Positions 39,401-52,404 of a stretch of DNA of 64,000 nucleotides are shown piece by piece; position 1 is the first letter of the stretch; every line of letters begins with the position of its first letter. Source of the DNA: Strix aluco (Eukaryota > Chordata > Aves > Strigiformes > Strigidae); contig NC_133955.1 in assembly GCF_031877795.1 (NCBI RefSeq), forward strand, positions 2,976,001-3,040,000. Direction: 5' to 3'. The notes under the pieces are model-generated. The model worked only from the letters and a program-made list of their open reading frames with translations, made no database searches and was not told the DNA's origin. The position numbers and the translations under genes are program-made.

Positions 39401-42400
39401 AAGAAAAATAAAGATGAAAATACTAAATTCCATCATGTTAAACTGTGCAAGTAACTGTAATGGATCCACCACTCACATACTGAGTGTAACTGGAGTGAAA
39501 ATCAAGCCTGCCAGCTGTACAGTCCCACATCCAGCCTGCGGAGCAGACATCAACAAAACACGGGGACAGGTAATATTACAGGAAAACAAACTCAACCTTG
39601 GCCGACCCAACCCGTCTCCCAGGAGTGGTAAGCATCAAATATACAGAAGAATTGCCTGAACTCCTCACAGAAAGCAGAGAGATGTACTTCCAGCATGGAA
39701 AACTTCTGCAGAATTCCAGCTCTGTCCTACTTACAGAGTGCAAACAGCTGTAAATTTACTGTTCTCATTCTCGTCTTGATCTACAGAAAACTTCAGTGGC
39801 AAATGCAGTGAGACTAAATTCACAGCTGGCACAAAACACCACTTTCCTGAATTACTCATGCTTTTCATTAGTTCTGGTTATTTAAATGAGAGACTTCAAA
39901 GTCATCTTTCATTTAAACTGAAAAGGTTTTCCCTGATGCCTCCTGGATCTTTGAAGTTCACTCCAACAAAACACAGACCTACCCAGAGGTCCAGAAGGCC
40001 TCCAACAACATGAAGCATCAAATGTTTCCAACCAGCGAGCAAAAGCTTTGCAACTCAGAGCACCCTCCTCGCAGCAAACACTTCCAACACCAGTGAGATG
40101 AGCTTTAATTTGGGGTTCAAAACCACCGCCAAGCACTAGAGCCTTGTAAGTCTCCATCACTAAACAGAACTCCTAAACTAGGTGAGCACTAACCTGCTAT
40201 TAACCTCTGTTGCTACTGCTGGTAAATTTGAAGCATAAAATAACAAAGTTGTTTTGTTTCTTTCATCTTTTATCAAAATCTTAAGGCAGAAGCCAAGCAC
40301 TCAGACGATTATAACTCCTGCCCTGGCAACAATCAGCAAACCTAGCAAAAACCAGACTACAGCAGCACACGGCACTGCGGCAAGCTGTGTTCACATTAGC
40401 AGATTACAGATAGGAGCCTCGATGCGCGTTTCCGATTTCACCCTGAATTTCATGTTTCTGTTCTTGAGGACTCCCTACAGCACGCAGCTCCTGCACGTGA
40501 GAATACACCTTCACTGATCCGTTTTGGATCTGCCACTCTTCTGCTTCACAGAATATGCTAACGCTCTGCTGCTGTAAGGAGTGAAAAACATCGTCTCTTT
40601 TCCCCAGACCCCTCGCTGTACTGCGTATTTTGTTACGAGGCATTTCTTTTCTTCCTGAAAAAAAGGTCTAAAATTTGCAGTCCCTCCTCCTACACGCTCT
40701 CCCAGGCTCCTCACTTTCATGACCTACTTCTGAGTCTCTCCCTAGCTCCGCAGTCGCTCTAAGGAGAGCAGGCAGCCAGCTCTGCCCGCCTCGGAAATGA
40801 AGGTAAATTGCTTGTTTGCACACCTGGCCTTGTTCACTTGTTCCCTTGCTTTGCTTTTCCACCGCTTGGCTGTTCCAAACACACCAGAACCCACCCAAAC
40901 ATCACCACTGACCTCCCCCAGTGACAGCCACATCCAGGTCCCAAACCCACAGTGATGCAGAGAACAGTGGAAGGACTGTACATTATCCCATCACACATCA
41001 CTCTCCTTTCTTATTGCCTTGTCTTTCATCTCATCCTCCTTACAAATGCCCTCCAGCTTTGCCTAACTTAAATAATTTAGTCCCATTTCACATTTTATTT
41101 TCCTTCCCCTGTTTCCTGCATTTAATGATCAGGAAAACATTACAGGCAGGCTGTTGTCAGATATGCCAAGATGAAAAGCGACTAAGACTTTCTTCTCAGG
41201 ATTTTTTTTGTTGTTTTGTTCTTCTCCACATCTCCTGTCCAGATTTTGATCTACTCTGTTATGAATAAAACATCTCATCACAACTCTCTTCCTTCGTTAA
41301 CTTGCTAACAGTGATCTTGTTAAAAGGCTTTCTGGAAATCTAAATAGATTATGTAAAGTGGTCTTCCTTTACCCACAAGGGCAAAGAATTCCAATTTAGC
41401 AAATCATGACTGCTCTTTACAGAAGCTTTGTTAATTAGACCCCAATCATGGAATGCTTTCCTAGATTTTTTCCATCTTTAACCTTGCTTCAGATGTCAAG
41501 ATCATTAACTGTCACCTTTGGGGTTCTTAATTTTCCTTTTAAACTATCCTCCAAGCCTCTGCAGAAGCAGCTTTTAAATGAGAAAACATCTTTGATATCA
41601 GCACAGCCATTTCATGTGTCAGCTCCTTGGAACTCCCGGACAGACACCGTGTGCATCTGAAAGCCGACACAAAACCCTCCACAGTTCCTGGCAGTGCCTG
41701 ACCTCAGTAGAGGAAAGAATCAGAAGATAATAAACGAGATTATTCCATTATTAATTTGGCACTTATCTACAAGCTTAATGTTACCATTAATTGTTTCCCT
41801 GACTTTAAGGGGACACCTCACAGCAGGGAAATGATGTGCTCACTGCTTCGCACAAGATAAGGTCGGATTCCTACTCCTGATGGCAACTGAGACCACTTAG
41901 AGATGAGGAGAGCAGAGCCCAGGACTTCATTTATGCCAGAGTCCCCAGGTAGCCACATACCAGACCGGCGAGGCCGAGGCTACCCCACACCTCAGAGGGA
42001 GCTGCGGTGGCTTACAGCACTGTTTGGCTTGATAAAAAGAGGAGAGAATGACAGGGCCAGCGGAGTGAGGAAAGCCAGCGGGCACCAGGCCAGCTCTGAC
42101 TGCCCGTGAGCCAAGACCCTCGCTCAGAGCGGGGAATCATCCCTCCAAGCTCCACGGCTGCCTGCAGCTCTCCTAACGGCCGATGAACCACGAGAGTCAG
42201 AGGCCGCCGTGTTTTAAATAAACAAAGCTGCCCTTTCTCAGCCCTGATGGTTCAGCAGGGCCCCAGCCTGACACCGGCTCTGCTGCAGAAGGGGCAGCGC
42301 TTCATCCTCGTCCTGGAAGCGTCGTGACACGCCAGCCCGAACAGCCTGACCTCTGCCTCCCCGCTCAGCCACACGGGCCCTTAACGATCCACGCTTCTAA

Positions 42401-43515
42401 CGAAGGCGACTGCCATGCAAACTACAGCCGGGTCCTACAGTGTCACCTCCCAGCGAGGTCACACCGCTCCCAGTAACATCAGCTCCCAGCTGAAACCCCC
42501 AACGTTGCTGAGGAGTGGGAGGGGGAAGATAACAGGGTGACTTGGAATGAAATGGGACAGAACGGTGTGGGGGCCCCCAGAGCCCCCCTACAGCTTAGCA
42601 GCAAAATAACCCTATTACATGACCCTACTGAAGGGACAATCAGATTACCTGGAGCCCACAGCAATCAATCAACAAATAAAATTTATTTTTCTTATGTCCC
42701 AAACTTTGTGCTGTAGAAAGGCAGAGCTGATATTTATGGAAAAACTTAAAAACGTGGCAGCAGAGCAATCTGCAAAACTTTGGGAAAAGTCTCATGAACG
42801 GTCGCGGGTCTCACAGAGGTGAGCTAAATGTTCTGTAGTTAAAATCCTCAGCTTTACTTTGAATGTTTTATTACTACAAACAAAACCTTTATGTTGCAAC
42901 CAGTGCAGCTGTGAACGTTCACAGAGACGCTGTAGAAACGTGAGGGGGTTCCGATGCCGGCAGCTGGGCGGTAAGGCTGCCTCGTGGGAGCGGGGGAGGG
43001 AGAAGAGCAGAGTCACCGGGCGCTGAGGGGACCCTGAGGGGGCGCTGAGGGGACCCTGAGGGGACCCTGAGGGGACGGCTGAGGGGACGAAGCGCCGCCC
43101 GACCAGGGAGCTCGTGCCCAGAGGCCGCAGCCCACCGAGGCCCAGGCGCGGGGCAGGCCGCAGGGCCCAGCCGCCACGCCGATACCTGCCCCACCTCAGG
43201 AAGGCTCCGCCGGGCTCGCTACCGGCGAGGCTTTGGCTACCCAGGCCCCAAAACCACCGGCAGCCCCGACCGGGCCTCCGCGGCCGCTCCCCTCAGCCCG
43301 GCCTCCCGCGTCGCCTCACCCTCAGAGGGGCCCCGCCAAGGTCACACCCCACCCCCCGCCGGCGAGCGGCCCCGGGGAGCACCCGCCCGCCCCGCCGCAC
43401 TCCGCTCCCCGCGCCAGCCCAGCGCGGCTCGGCCCGGCCCGGCCCGGCCCCGCCGCCCGCCGCTCCCGCCGCCCGCCGCGGCCGCTCACCAGGGCTCACG
43501 CGCGTATTCCTCCAT
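33445..43515 (-). CDS. TIMM17A: Mitochondrial import inner membrane translocase subunit Tim17-A, complete
   Basis: Core subunit of the TIM23 complex, which moves presequence proteins across and into the inner mitochondrial membrane. Exons: 43515-43490 (ATG at 43515), 39395-39296, 37264-37201, 35884-35756, 35366-35256 and 33515-33445; 501 nt, 166 codons plus stop, about five fewer than human, the difference lying in the C-terminal tail. Junctions are all GT/AG and in phase. The product begins [21 protein letters not shown] with the two conserved N-terminal cysteines (9 and 17), then glycine-rich membrane helices ([75 protein letters not shown]), and ends [10 protein letters not shown], which marks the A rather than the B paralogue. 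Divergent from LMOD1, as in human 1q32. CR1 copies lie antisense in introns 2 and 5. No lesion was seen. Confidence 0.97.
34423..34843 (+). mobile_element. CR1 LINE in TIMM17A intron 5
   Basis: Sense CR1 from gggtctggagcacaggtctg to the terminus (gaggattctgggattctg). Antisense to TIMM17A. Near-identical to the 12.4 and 54.2 kb copies. Confidence 0.94.
38040..38268 (+). mobile_element. CR1 LINE 3' fragment in TIMM17A intron 2
   Basis: Sense CR1 from the gaaggatttctttgcagaag segment to gattctgggattctatg. The first 25 bp (gaaggtttagactagatatt) match a different CR1 subfamily sequence, while the rest matches the local young family, so the copy may be chimaeric. Confidence 0.9.
43019..43090. repeat. 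Minisatellite ggggaccctga, about 11-bp period
   Basis: Repeated gctgaggggaccctgagggg units with small length changes, some 420 bp downstream of the TIMM17A start in its first intron, at the edge of the CpG island. Confidence 0.85.
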
Positions 43516-43800
43516 CTTCGCAGCCGCCGCCGCCTTCGCCCGCCTTCCCGCCGCGCGATTGGCTCACCGCGCCCAGCGCCGGCCAATGGGAGCGGAGGGC
43601 GGGACTAGGCGGCGGGGCGGGAGACGCGGGCGGAGGGATCTGCGCGTGCGCTGTGCGGCCCCCCCTTCGCCCCGCCCCACCGGGGTGACTGACGGGGGCG
43701 GTGCTTTGCCGGGGCCTGCGGGCGCCCGCCCCGCCCTGAGGCCGCCCCGGGGCAGGGCCCGCTCCACCGGGGGGGCCCGTCGGTCCCGATGTGTCGTCGC
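43200..43800 (-). promoter_or_regulatory. TIMM17A: CpG island promoter of TIMM17A
   Basis: Dense CpG around the first exon. Two CCAAT boxes in TIMM17A orientation are seen as attggctcacc (about 43558), with ccaatggg at 43583 on the other strand, and GC boxes lie near 43610. A short 5' UTR with gccgcc-type repeats is likely. Confidence 0.7.
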
Positions 43801-43984
43801 CGGCACGACGTGTGCCCCCGGGGAAGGGGAGAGGGCGCTTAGGTGGGGCTGTCCTCACAGGGCCCTCTGAGGGCTGGCGGTGGCGGTGGTCGGGGGGTGT
43901 AAGGGCAGCTTCGATGCTGAAAAAAAATATCTCTGTTAGGGCTCGGCCCTCGTCACTCTGGCAAAGGCCTTCGGGTGCTGCCCT

Positions 43985-44736
43985 TGGGCCACGACAACCC
44001 CCAGCAGCGCTACAGGCTTGGGGAGGAGTGGCTGGAGAGCTGCCGGTCAGAGAGGGACCTGGGGGGGTGATTGACAGCCGGCTGAACAGGAGCCAGCAGT
44101 GTGCCCAGGTGGCCAAGAAGGCCAATGGCATCCTGGCTTGTATCAGCACTAGCGTGGCCAGCAGGGACAGGGAAGGGATCTGACCCCTGTGCTCGGCACT
44201 GGTGAGGCCGCCCCTCGATGAGTGGGTTCAGTTTTGGGCCCCTCACTCCAAAAAGGCCATTGAATGACTCGAGCGTGTCCAGAGAAGGGCAACGGAGCTG
44301 GTGCAGGGTCTGGAGCACAGGTCTGATGGGGAGTGGCTGAGGGAACTGGGGGGGTTTAGTCTGGAGAAGAGGAGGCTGAGGGGAGACCTCATGGCCCTCT
44401 GCAACTCCCTGAGAGGAGGGTGCAGAGAGGGGGGAGGAGTCTCTTGAGCCAAGGACCCAGCGGCAGGCCAAGAGGGAATGGCCTCAAGCTGCGCCAGGGC
44501 AGGGTCAGACTGGCTCTTAGGAAGGATTTCTTTGCAGAAGGGGTTGTTGGGCGTTGGAATGGGCTGCCCAGGGCAGGGGGGGAGTCCCCATCCCTGGAGG
44601 GGTTGAAGAGTCGGGTTGACCCAGCGCTGAGGGATCTGGTGGAGTTGGGATCTGTCAGTGCTGGGTTAACGGTTGGACTAGATGATCTTCAAGGTCCCTT
44701 CCAACCGAGATGATTCTGTGATTCTGTGAAACACAC
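43985..44736 (+). mobile_element. CR1 LINE, longest copy in window
   Basis: Sense CR1 extending upstream to the gggccacgacaacccccagc segment of ORF2, through gtgattgacagccggctgaa, and ending gatgattctgtgattctgtg. The 5' limit is approximate and may reach about 43930. It is interrupted by a stop near ggaagggatctgacc. Confidence 0.93.
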
Positions 44737-44832
44737 AGGCCTTTGATAAATGGTACGTGAGCAAATCTGAGGGGCCAGGGATCGGCTCTGCAGATCCTTG
44801 AGGCTTCAGGGATCCGATCGGTCTGGTGGTTT

Positions 44833-44893
44833 GATGGTTGGACTGGATGATCTTCAAGGTCTTTTCCAACCTAGATAATTCTGTGATTCTGTG
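44833..44893 (+). mobile_element. CR1 solo 3' end, about 60 bp
   Basis: gatggttggactggatgatc through taattctgtgattctgtgg, a second CR1 terminus only 100 bp after the preceding element. Either an extremely truncated insertion or a partial duplication of the neighbouring tail. Confidence 0.88.
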
Positions 44894-47800
44894 GTCTGTA
44901 AATGCATCCGACAGAAAATGCTGCGAACATCCTGGAAGTGGGAGCGGAGAAGCCTGGCGGTACCCGTCTGAACTGGAGGAGGATGCCTGCCCGGTGACAG
45001 AGGGGTCGGTGCGGGGTGACGTGCCCGTGCTGAGGGCGTCCGTCCCACCGGAGCTGCTGAGCCGCTCGGGCCTGGCGCCCGCCTCGCTCCTGGTGCTGCT
45101 TCAGCAGCTGGGCTGACCTCGAGGTGTCCCTGGGGATGCTCCTGTGAGCCGGGCGGCGTGGGCAGGAGCTGGGCTTTGAGGTCCCCTTCAAGAGACGGTG
45201 CCTGCGAGAGGGCAGTTCTCTGGGGAGGCTGGGAAGGCAGAGCTGCAAACCAGAGAATTTGTGCTGGCAGCTAATGTCAGGGCAGGCTGCAAAGTTCCCG
45301 AAGCCTTTTCACGCTCCTAATTCAGCTTTACCTACTGTAAGGGCAGTAAATCATTCGGTTGCAACAGGAGATGCAGATTGTGTGCCAAGGCACTGAATTG
45401 CTCTAATAAATCATGGGCTGAAGCAATGGGAAGGAGCTGAAATGCTCCCCCTGCTTTAATTGACTGTTTCCGAAGGCTTTCAAAGACTCCTTGTAAACAT
45501 AAGCCTTCATGATCTGAGTGCGGCGGTGGCGTGTTTGTCCTTATTTAAGGCAGGATGGGCGCAGGGGGTGATGCAGTAATGGAGATTACCAGAAGGTGGT
45601 ATTGCGGCTTCTGCTTTGGCCAAGGAGCCGAGATGGGAAGAGTGGAAAATCTCAGCCGCGTCCCAGCCGCTGCAGCCTGGTGGAGCCTGGGAGCAGACCT
45701 CTCCCTCTCCTGTCCTCCGTTACGGCTGTGACTGGTCCCACACTGGTCCCACCCTTCCTAGGGTGGCAATTTCTTGCAGTAGCCCTTGTCCTTTCCCCTA
45801 ATGAGTGGCAGGTTAATTATATCAAGCTGAACAATCATTCTGGTCGTTCCTTTCACGAGCTGTGGGAGAGCCTGTGAAAATCCCTGCTGAGCCTGAGCTG
45901 CAGTGGCCAGAGTCACCAAAGGGACCTCCAGTAGATCAGCTGGGGGCACTGGGGGCACCCCCGGGCAGGCTGCTGGAAGGTGCTCAAGGGCTTTCCGGGG
46001 TTTTCTGAATTTCTCTGTGGCCAGGAGTTGGCTTCTTTTCCACTATATAATGTCTTCTCCACACTTCCTTCGCTCTCGCGTGAACAGGTGTTTTGCGGAG
46101 GGAGGTTGTGGGTGAAGTCGCAGTGGGTTTGGGAGAGAAGCTGTTTCTGTCACTGACCACAGGACCAACGTGTTCCAGAGCAGCCGCCTGTCACAGCCAG
46201 GCGGGGAGATGTCACTTGCTTTCTCCAGGAACATTTTACAGAATGAAAAAAAAGATCAGTGCATTCAACCTTTCCTCCTGCAGGCTCTGAAGGAAAGGGA
46301 AATAACACAGATTAGAGGAATCCATCCAATTTTCAGTTGTTCTTTATCAGCTAATAGGAAACAATAAAGGAAGATGGACAGTCCCAGGTCGTGGCACGAG
46401 AGGTGGTGGCACGGAAAGCTTTCCCACCTCTGCCGGAGACCCTGTGCTTGTTCCTGGAGAAGCTACTTACTCTGGCTCTGTCTCAGTTGCTCATCTCTAA
46501 GACGTGGCTAATCATGCTGCTCGTGTTGTGCAGAAATATTCATTAGTGCCTCCGAGGTGCTCAGTTGCTATGGAGATGGGGATCCTGATAAATGCAGAGA
46601 CTGACGGAGCCTCAGCGGAGATTCGGAACTGCTGGGAGCCCCTCTGCGCCAAACCGCCCCGCACGGCACGGCGCTCTCCGGACTGGCGCAGCTTCAAAGG
46701 GCCAGCGACGAGCCCTCAGTGGCTGGAGCCGGCTGCGGAGCGAGACCCGAGGGTCCCCGCACACGTCCCCAGTCCCAGTTGCTGGTGACCTGGGAAGGAG
46801 CAGCCAGTGCAGACATATCCAGAGTTTCTCTTATTCTGGGGTGAAAACACTAGATTTTCTTTCAGTGTTTTCTTTCTTACAGCACTGAGAACTGTGTGGA
46901 ATATGGTGAAGTCACAGCTATGCTAATGTCCCCGTTTAAAAAGAGACGTGTGACAGCCAAGATAAATTACAGGAAAACCATCCACTATAAACCACAGCAA
47001 CTTTAGAGTGACCCCTGTTTCCTGGCTTCTCTGCTAACGAAGGAATATTTCTCTGCTAAACTCTGACTCTGTTACCTCTGCATAACCAGCTCTGCAGCTC
47101 AGTGGAGGAGAGCCCAGCAGATGTGGATTCCCAAATCAGGGAAGGCTTCAGGAGAGACTCAGACCCTCCCAGGCCACTTTTCCTGCTTCATTTACACTGA
47201 GGGAACTCGGTGTCTGGTGCTTCTCATCACAGGAGTCAGGATTCAGGAACAACAAAATAGAGGCCTTATCAAGGTGTTGACGGTTATTTTTTTCTGTTGG
47301 GAACCAATTTACAAGGCAGGAAAGAGTCCTGAAGGAAAGCCAGACAGACAGACGGACAGTTCTAGGTTTTACTTGCCAGTAGAAAGGTTCTTCCTCTGGT
47401 TTAGAATTGCAGATTGTCCCTGAGGCTGTCCACGTACCTGGTTACTGGAGCCAGGGGTGGCACACCTGACAAAGCTTGGACTTTTCCTGGAAGAGGGACA
47501 CCTGTAGCTATAATTCCTCACTACCTTTTTTTTGTGTCTTTTCCAGTTTGTTGCTTACCTCTTACAAGCACCTGGTGACTGAGCACAGCGACACCGCATA
47601 GAAATATGAAGCATTTGGCCATTTCTTCGATCCCCAGACTCTGTTAACTCAAATTTCCCTTCCAGAAGACACAGTGTTAAAACATTTTGAACTGTATATC
47701 CTGAAAAACAACCAGACAGCACATTAGAGAGGTCCAGGACTGTAGTAAGGTGGGACAAGCAAGACACTCATTTGGCTTCTGTGGGCAAAGAGGGCACCAA

Positions 47801-49180
47801 ATGGACACCAATATGCTAAATTCACTCTGGTTTATCTTGCCTTCAGTGCTGTTGCATCCACGGCAGTTTTGGGGTGAGGGAAGAAGAGTCTGACAGGACT
47901 GAGCCCAGAAGAAGGTGAAGGGGATGGCCATGTCCCTCCTAGTCCTTGGTGTAAGTGAGCACCAAGATGAGGGTCATCGTATTAGGGAGATAGAAGTGAT
48001 GGGGTGAAGTGGGATGAAGTTCAACGCAGCAGTGTTCAAGGTTATGCGCTTGGAAACTAAAACCAACAGTTTCTTCTACAACCTGGAAAAAATCTCAGTC
48101 GTGCTGGTGAATCATAGGAAGGCTATGAGCAGGAGCTGGGCGCTGTGATGCTGGAGATAATTGAAATCCTGGAATGCAACAAGAATGTGCATTTCCCGTC
48201 AAGAAGAGGAGCGTCTAGTTTGTAACACAAGGCACTGGGAGACTCACCTGGAGCCCCCTGTGCCCGTGTTCAGCGTGGGATCTGAGCCAGGGAGATGGGC
48301 AGAGGAGGTAATTAGGCTGACGAGGAAAATCTTATGAGAGCTTATTTTACAGAAGGAGACCGAAGGACTGCTTGTTTGGACTAGCAAAGAGAGAGGCCTG
48401 AGAGCAGGCAGTAAATATTAGGAGGATGATAAAGGATGAAGAAAAAAGGATGAAGTTGGCAGCATAACAAATGGATACAAAATGCTGTGCCTGGGGTAAA
48501 GCTGCCCTGAAACTTGGAGAGAAGAGCCTGTCTGCCTCTGTCCCTCTGGGAGAATTTGCAGGTGCCAGTAAGCTTCTCTAAGGATTAGGCTGATGGAAAG
48601 TAGGTGCCTCCAACCAAAGCCCAGGCTTAGGGCACTGCCTGAACCAGAAGCCAGAGAGACTCGGGAATTTAGTCTGTGCAGAAGGAGGGATGTCTCTAGG
48701 GCTTGGCAAGGGGAGATGGGAGCGTTGTGATGAAGAGCAGCTGCAGAGGACAGGGAATCAGCAGAAGCTCCGATAAAGTGACCCAGGGACAGTGCTGGGG
48801 TCAGACTTTGCAGAGCTGCTTCCTCCCCGCTTCAAAGGCACCAGATTTGCACATCCTTCGTAAAGCAACCAGTCTGCACCAGCAACAAAACCACCCAGCG
48901 CCACTTTCCCCGCGGGCTGCGGCTGACTGCCCAGATCCTGGAGAGCAGCGGGATAAAGATGAAAACTTTCTCTGGGCTGGGTGCTTTGTCGCTGTCACAG
49001 CAGAAACTCTCCCCTCCTGGAACGGAGGAGACGCCCCATATCTTCGGAGCCACACTGACCTCTTTATTAGCCCTCCAGCACCGATGGGCACATGCTAGGG
49101 ATCTGCCTCCCCCACCCCCCAGATCCCCAGCCTGCCAGCTTGTGCATTTTTGCGTGTTTTCTCACTAGGTTGGCCCATTG
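44894..49180. other. Intergenic region between TIMM17A and LMOD1
   Basis: No coding exon, RNA gene or repeat family was recognised. Open frames here are short and show no family features. Confidence 0.5.
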
Positions 49181-49215
49181 CCTTTAAAAGGCTAAATGCT
49201 CCGGACTAAATTTGG
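49181..49215 (+). promoter_or_regulatory. LMOD1: CArG-like elements upstream of LMOD1
   Basis: cctttaaaagg at 49181-49191 (one A/T too many for a perfect CArG box) and ctaaatttgg at 49206-49215 (one mismatch to CC(A/T)6GG), 330-360 bp before the LMOD1 ATG. LMOD1 is a known SRF/myocardin target, so these are plausible SRF sites, not shown. Confidence 0.4.
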
Positions 49216-49541
49216 TCATGCAGCTCTGCATGGTTCCCTGGAATGTCCTCGGGTTTCAGGCTCCTCTGATAGCGCCATTCCCCGCCTCCCGCTGGGCTCC
49301 ATTGGCTTCCCAGCACCCGAATCGCAGCTGGATCCTGTTATTGGCCAACTCTTGGACCGAGGGGTGTCCCCTCTTTACAACTACTATATCCCCGGCTGCA
49401 GCGATTGAGAGCTGCTGAGATTTAACACTTCAGCACCTGCTGCCATTGGGGGAAGCAGTGTTGGAGCTTCGGCCTCTTGGTTTTTTTCTCCTTCCTTGGG
49501 TACCACACACAACCGCAACCGTGTCTCGCCAGCGAGCCAAG

Positions 49542-49802
49542 ATGTCCAAAGTGGCCAAATATCGGCGACAAGTTAGTGAAGATCCAGATATTGACAGTTT
49601 GTTGTCTACTCTGTCTCCAGAGGAGATGGAAGAGCTGGAAAAGGAGCTGGATGTGGTGGATCCAGATGGAAACATCCCTCTGGAGCTCAGTCAGAAAAAC
49701 CAAACAGAAAATTCCCCACCTGGCCCGCAAAACTGCGACACAATGCTCAATCACTGCGAAAAGGAGACCAGGAAACGTATTCAGAGGGAACACTCGATAG
49801 AC
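49542..49802 (+). CDS. LMOD1: Leiomodin 1, first coding exon only
   Basis: Smooth-muscle actin filament nucleator of the tropomodulin family. The exon encodes 87 residues starting MSKVAKYRRQVSEDPDIDSL, the N-terminal tropomyosin/actin-binding region with SPEEMEELEKELDVVDPDGN, and ends HSID before a consensus donor (gtaagt at 49803) in phase 0, matching the human exon 1 boundary. Family members are about 600 residues; the large second exon with the leucine-rich repeat and WH2 domains is not in the window. The ATG is the family start; in the same frame upstream sequence (EPA-type residues) is not conserved. Divergent from TIMM17A, as in human. Confidence 0.96.
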
Positions 49803-51538
49803 GTAAGTCACAACTCCCCACGCTTGAGCTGTTTCTGTGAGAAGTGCAGGGGCAATACCTGTGAACTCTGCCGGGCTGATTTAGGGGATGAGATGGAAAA
49901 CACAAACCCTGAGAAAGCCGTGCTGTGCTTGCTAAGGAGGAAGAGCTGTAGAGACCAGAGGAGTGAGGCAGGGAGCTGGTCCAGGCACTCCGGGTGGGAA
50001 CAGGGTATTTCGTGAAATCCCGGTGTTACTCACAAAGCCAAACCCTCTGCTGGTGCCAGGGATTTTCTCTCTGCCTCTGCTCTAACATCCTTTGGCAGGG
50101 CTGGGAGCGGTGATGATACTCCCAGAAGGTGGCTGGAGGGGCCAGCGCAGTGACAGCGATCCCGCAGGCTGCGTTTCTTTTTCCTCCAGTTTTTTTTCCC
50201 TTTGGAGATCTCTGGACTCTTAGTCCTTTCAGTTCTTCTTGTGCAAAAGTTTAAATAGTCTCTAGTTCTTGTGGAATAAAAAAAGTTTGCTGCTTGGTGG
50301 AAATCACCCTGAGAAGCAGGTTTTGCCCCAAGCCGTTTGTTTCATGTTTATTGTTCAGTTAAAATTCATTCTTTTATTTTAATTTGGGTACATTTATTAC
50401 CTCCTCTGCACCTGGCAAATCCTTTAATAGCTTGCTTTGAGCTAGAAAGCTTCACGCCAGTCCCTCTCCTCTTGTGCCTTGCCTTAGTGGGAGCCAATCC
50501 CACTTCTCTGTAACATTTATTAACCTCTGCACTAAGAATATTTGGTATGTGTTCTGTGCGTGGGAAGCTGGGAAGCATTTGGTTTCCCTAGTTTTTCACG
50601 GCAGGCTGAGCCAGAAAGTGAAAGAAGGAGACTCTTCAGCTATTTATCTGTGTAGTCACGGGGAGATTCATATCCCAGGCTGGATTTGCATCTGCTGTGA
50701 CGGGACAGGGCTGAGGAATATCAGCAGTGTAAGCAGAGCAGAGGCTTATGTGGATACCCCTCTTAACAGACTGCTCTGGCTCAGATTCCTTATCTATTCC
50801 AGGTCACCCAGCAGTAGCCTGGATCTTCCAGCTGAATAATCAAGCTTTAACTAGCCCCTGAGCACTTGGAAATAGTTCCTTATGGATGTGTTTATTATAG
50901 GAGGGTCCCCTCCTGACCAGGGCCTGGGAGAAGACAGGGAGAAAAAGATGAAAATTGCAGCTATAGGGGAAATAAATAAAGGTTTATTTTGGAGACCTGA
51001 ACAAGGGGTTAAATAGTTCCCCCCACCCCTCTCTAAGCTCTGCCTTGTGCAGCCTGCGAGCTTTCCCCTGGCTTCAAGGACAAGGAACTCTCAGCCTTCA
51101 CCTTCTATATGTAGTGTTTGGCGTGGGCTGGGGGACAGAAAGTACCGTGCCCCTTGCCACGAGAGCACTGGGTTTATTTTCCCATCGGTGGGCTGGTGGA
51201 AAATTTCCCTGTGGTGGGGAACTGCAGGTGCTGCAGGACAAAGCTGCTTTCAAAGGGAATGTGGGACCAGTTATCCCAGTGACGCTGCACTGGTTTGCAG
51301 GTGATCCCGGCTTGCAGCCAGCCCTGACAATGAAAAAGCTGCTTTTTCAGGGAGGGGTGAGACTTGCATTCGGCCTCACTATTTTGTTTTTAACCACGGG
51401 ATGATGAGGAGTTGACTGGAGATTGGGCTAGGGAAGTGTCCATGATCAGGAGGAACGGAGGAAATTTGTGGGTTTTGGAAAAAGATTGCTGGGAAATTGT
51501 CTGGTTAAACACTTTGTTATTCGGAAGATGCCTGAGAG

Positions 51539-51580
51539 TGTGTGTGTGTGTGTGTGTGTCTGTGTCTGTGTGTCTGTGTG
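51539..51580. repeat. (TG)n microsatellite with tgtc interruptions
   Basis: About 20 TG units, the second half broken by tgtctg steps, in LMOD1 intron 1. Confidence 0.97.
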
Positions 51581-52028
51581 CTGCGGGAGGGAACTCGGGA
51601 TGGTGGCGAGGGATGGCACGGGGAGGAGAGGCGCCCCGGGAGAGGGTGTACAGTTCTGTGGCTGGAGGGGAGGGCAGCGGTGGAGGTCCTGAGAAAAGCG
51701 CCCGTTGTGCTCTCCTTTGAACTTCGGTAGCTTCGGGCTGTGGAAGACAAAACAAGTTGGCTGCCAGTCAGATTTGTCAGTGAAACTGGCCCAGTTAGAT
51801 TGCATTGCAGTAACTGGATATGGAAGAACTGACTTTCTTCTTCTATTTCAATCCCTGGAGGCCAAGAAAAAAATATCCTCCATCCCTTCCTCCTTGGCAT
51901 TGTTAGGCCTGGGATTAGCACCTAGAAAATGCCAGCTCGCAGCGCGGGCAGGTCAGCCCATGGCGGTGGTGGAGCAGGGCCTTTGCTCCACCATGGGGAA
52001 GAGGATGAGATGAAGGGGATGGGATGAG

Positions 52029-52404
52029 ATTTAGTCTGGAGAAGAGGAGGCTGAGGGGAGACCTCATGGCCCTCTGCAACTCCCTGAAAGGAGGGTGCAG
52101 AGAGGGGGGAGGAGTCTCTTGAGCCAAGGAACCAGCGCCAGGCCAAGAGGGAATGGCCTCAAGCTGCGCCAGGGCAGGGTCAGACTGGCTCTTAGGAAGG
52201 ATTTCTTTGCAGAAGGGGTTGTTGGGCGTTGGAATGGGCTGCCCAGGGCAGGGGGGGAGTCCCCATCCCTGGAGGGGTTGAAGAGTCGGGTTGACCCAGC
52301 GCTGAGGGATCTGGTGGAGTTGGGAACGGTCAGGGTGAGGTTCATGGTGGGGCTGGAGGAGCTTCAAGGGCTTTTCCAGCCGAGAGGATTCTGGGATTCT
52401 GTGG
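52029..52404 (+). mobile_element. CR1 LINE, 5'-truncated
   Basis: Sense CR1 from ttagtctggagaagaggagg to gaggattctgggattctgtg, ending directly in a pentanucleotide satellite. Near-identical to the local young family. Confidence 0.94.

Noticed and set aside
46504-46888. Possible exon or conserved element near 46.5-46.8 kb
   Set aside because: The open frames look random and no orthologous exon is expected between TIMM17A and LMOD1. Conservation cannot be judged without an alignment.
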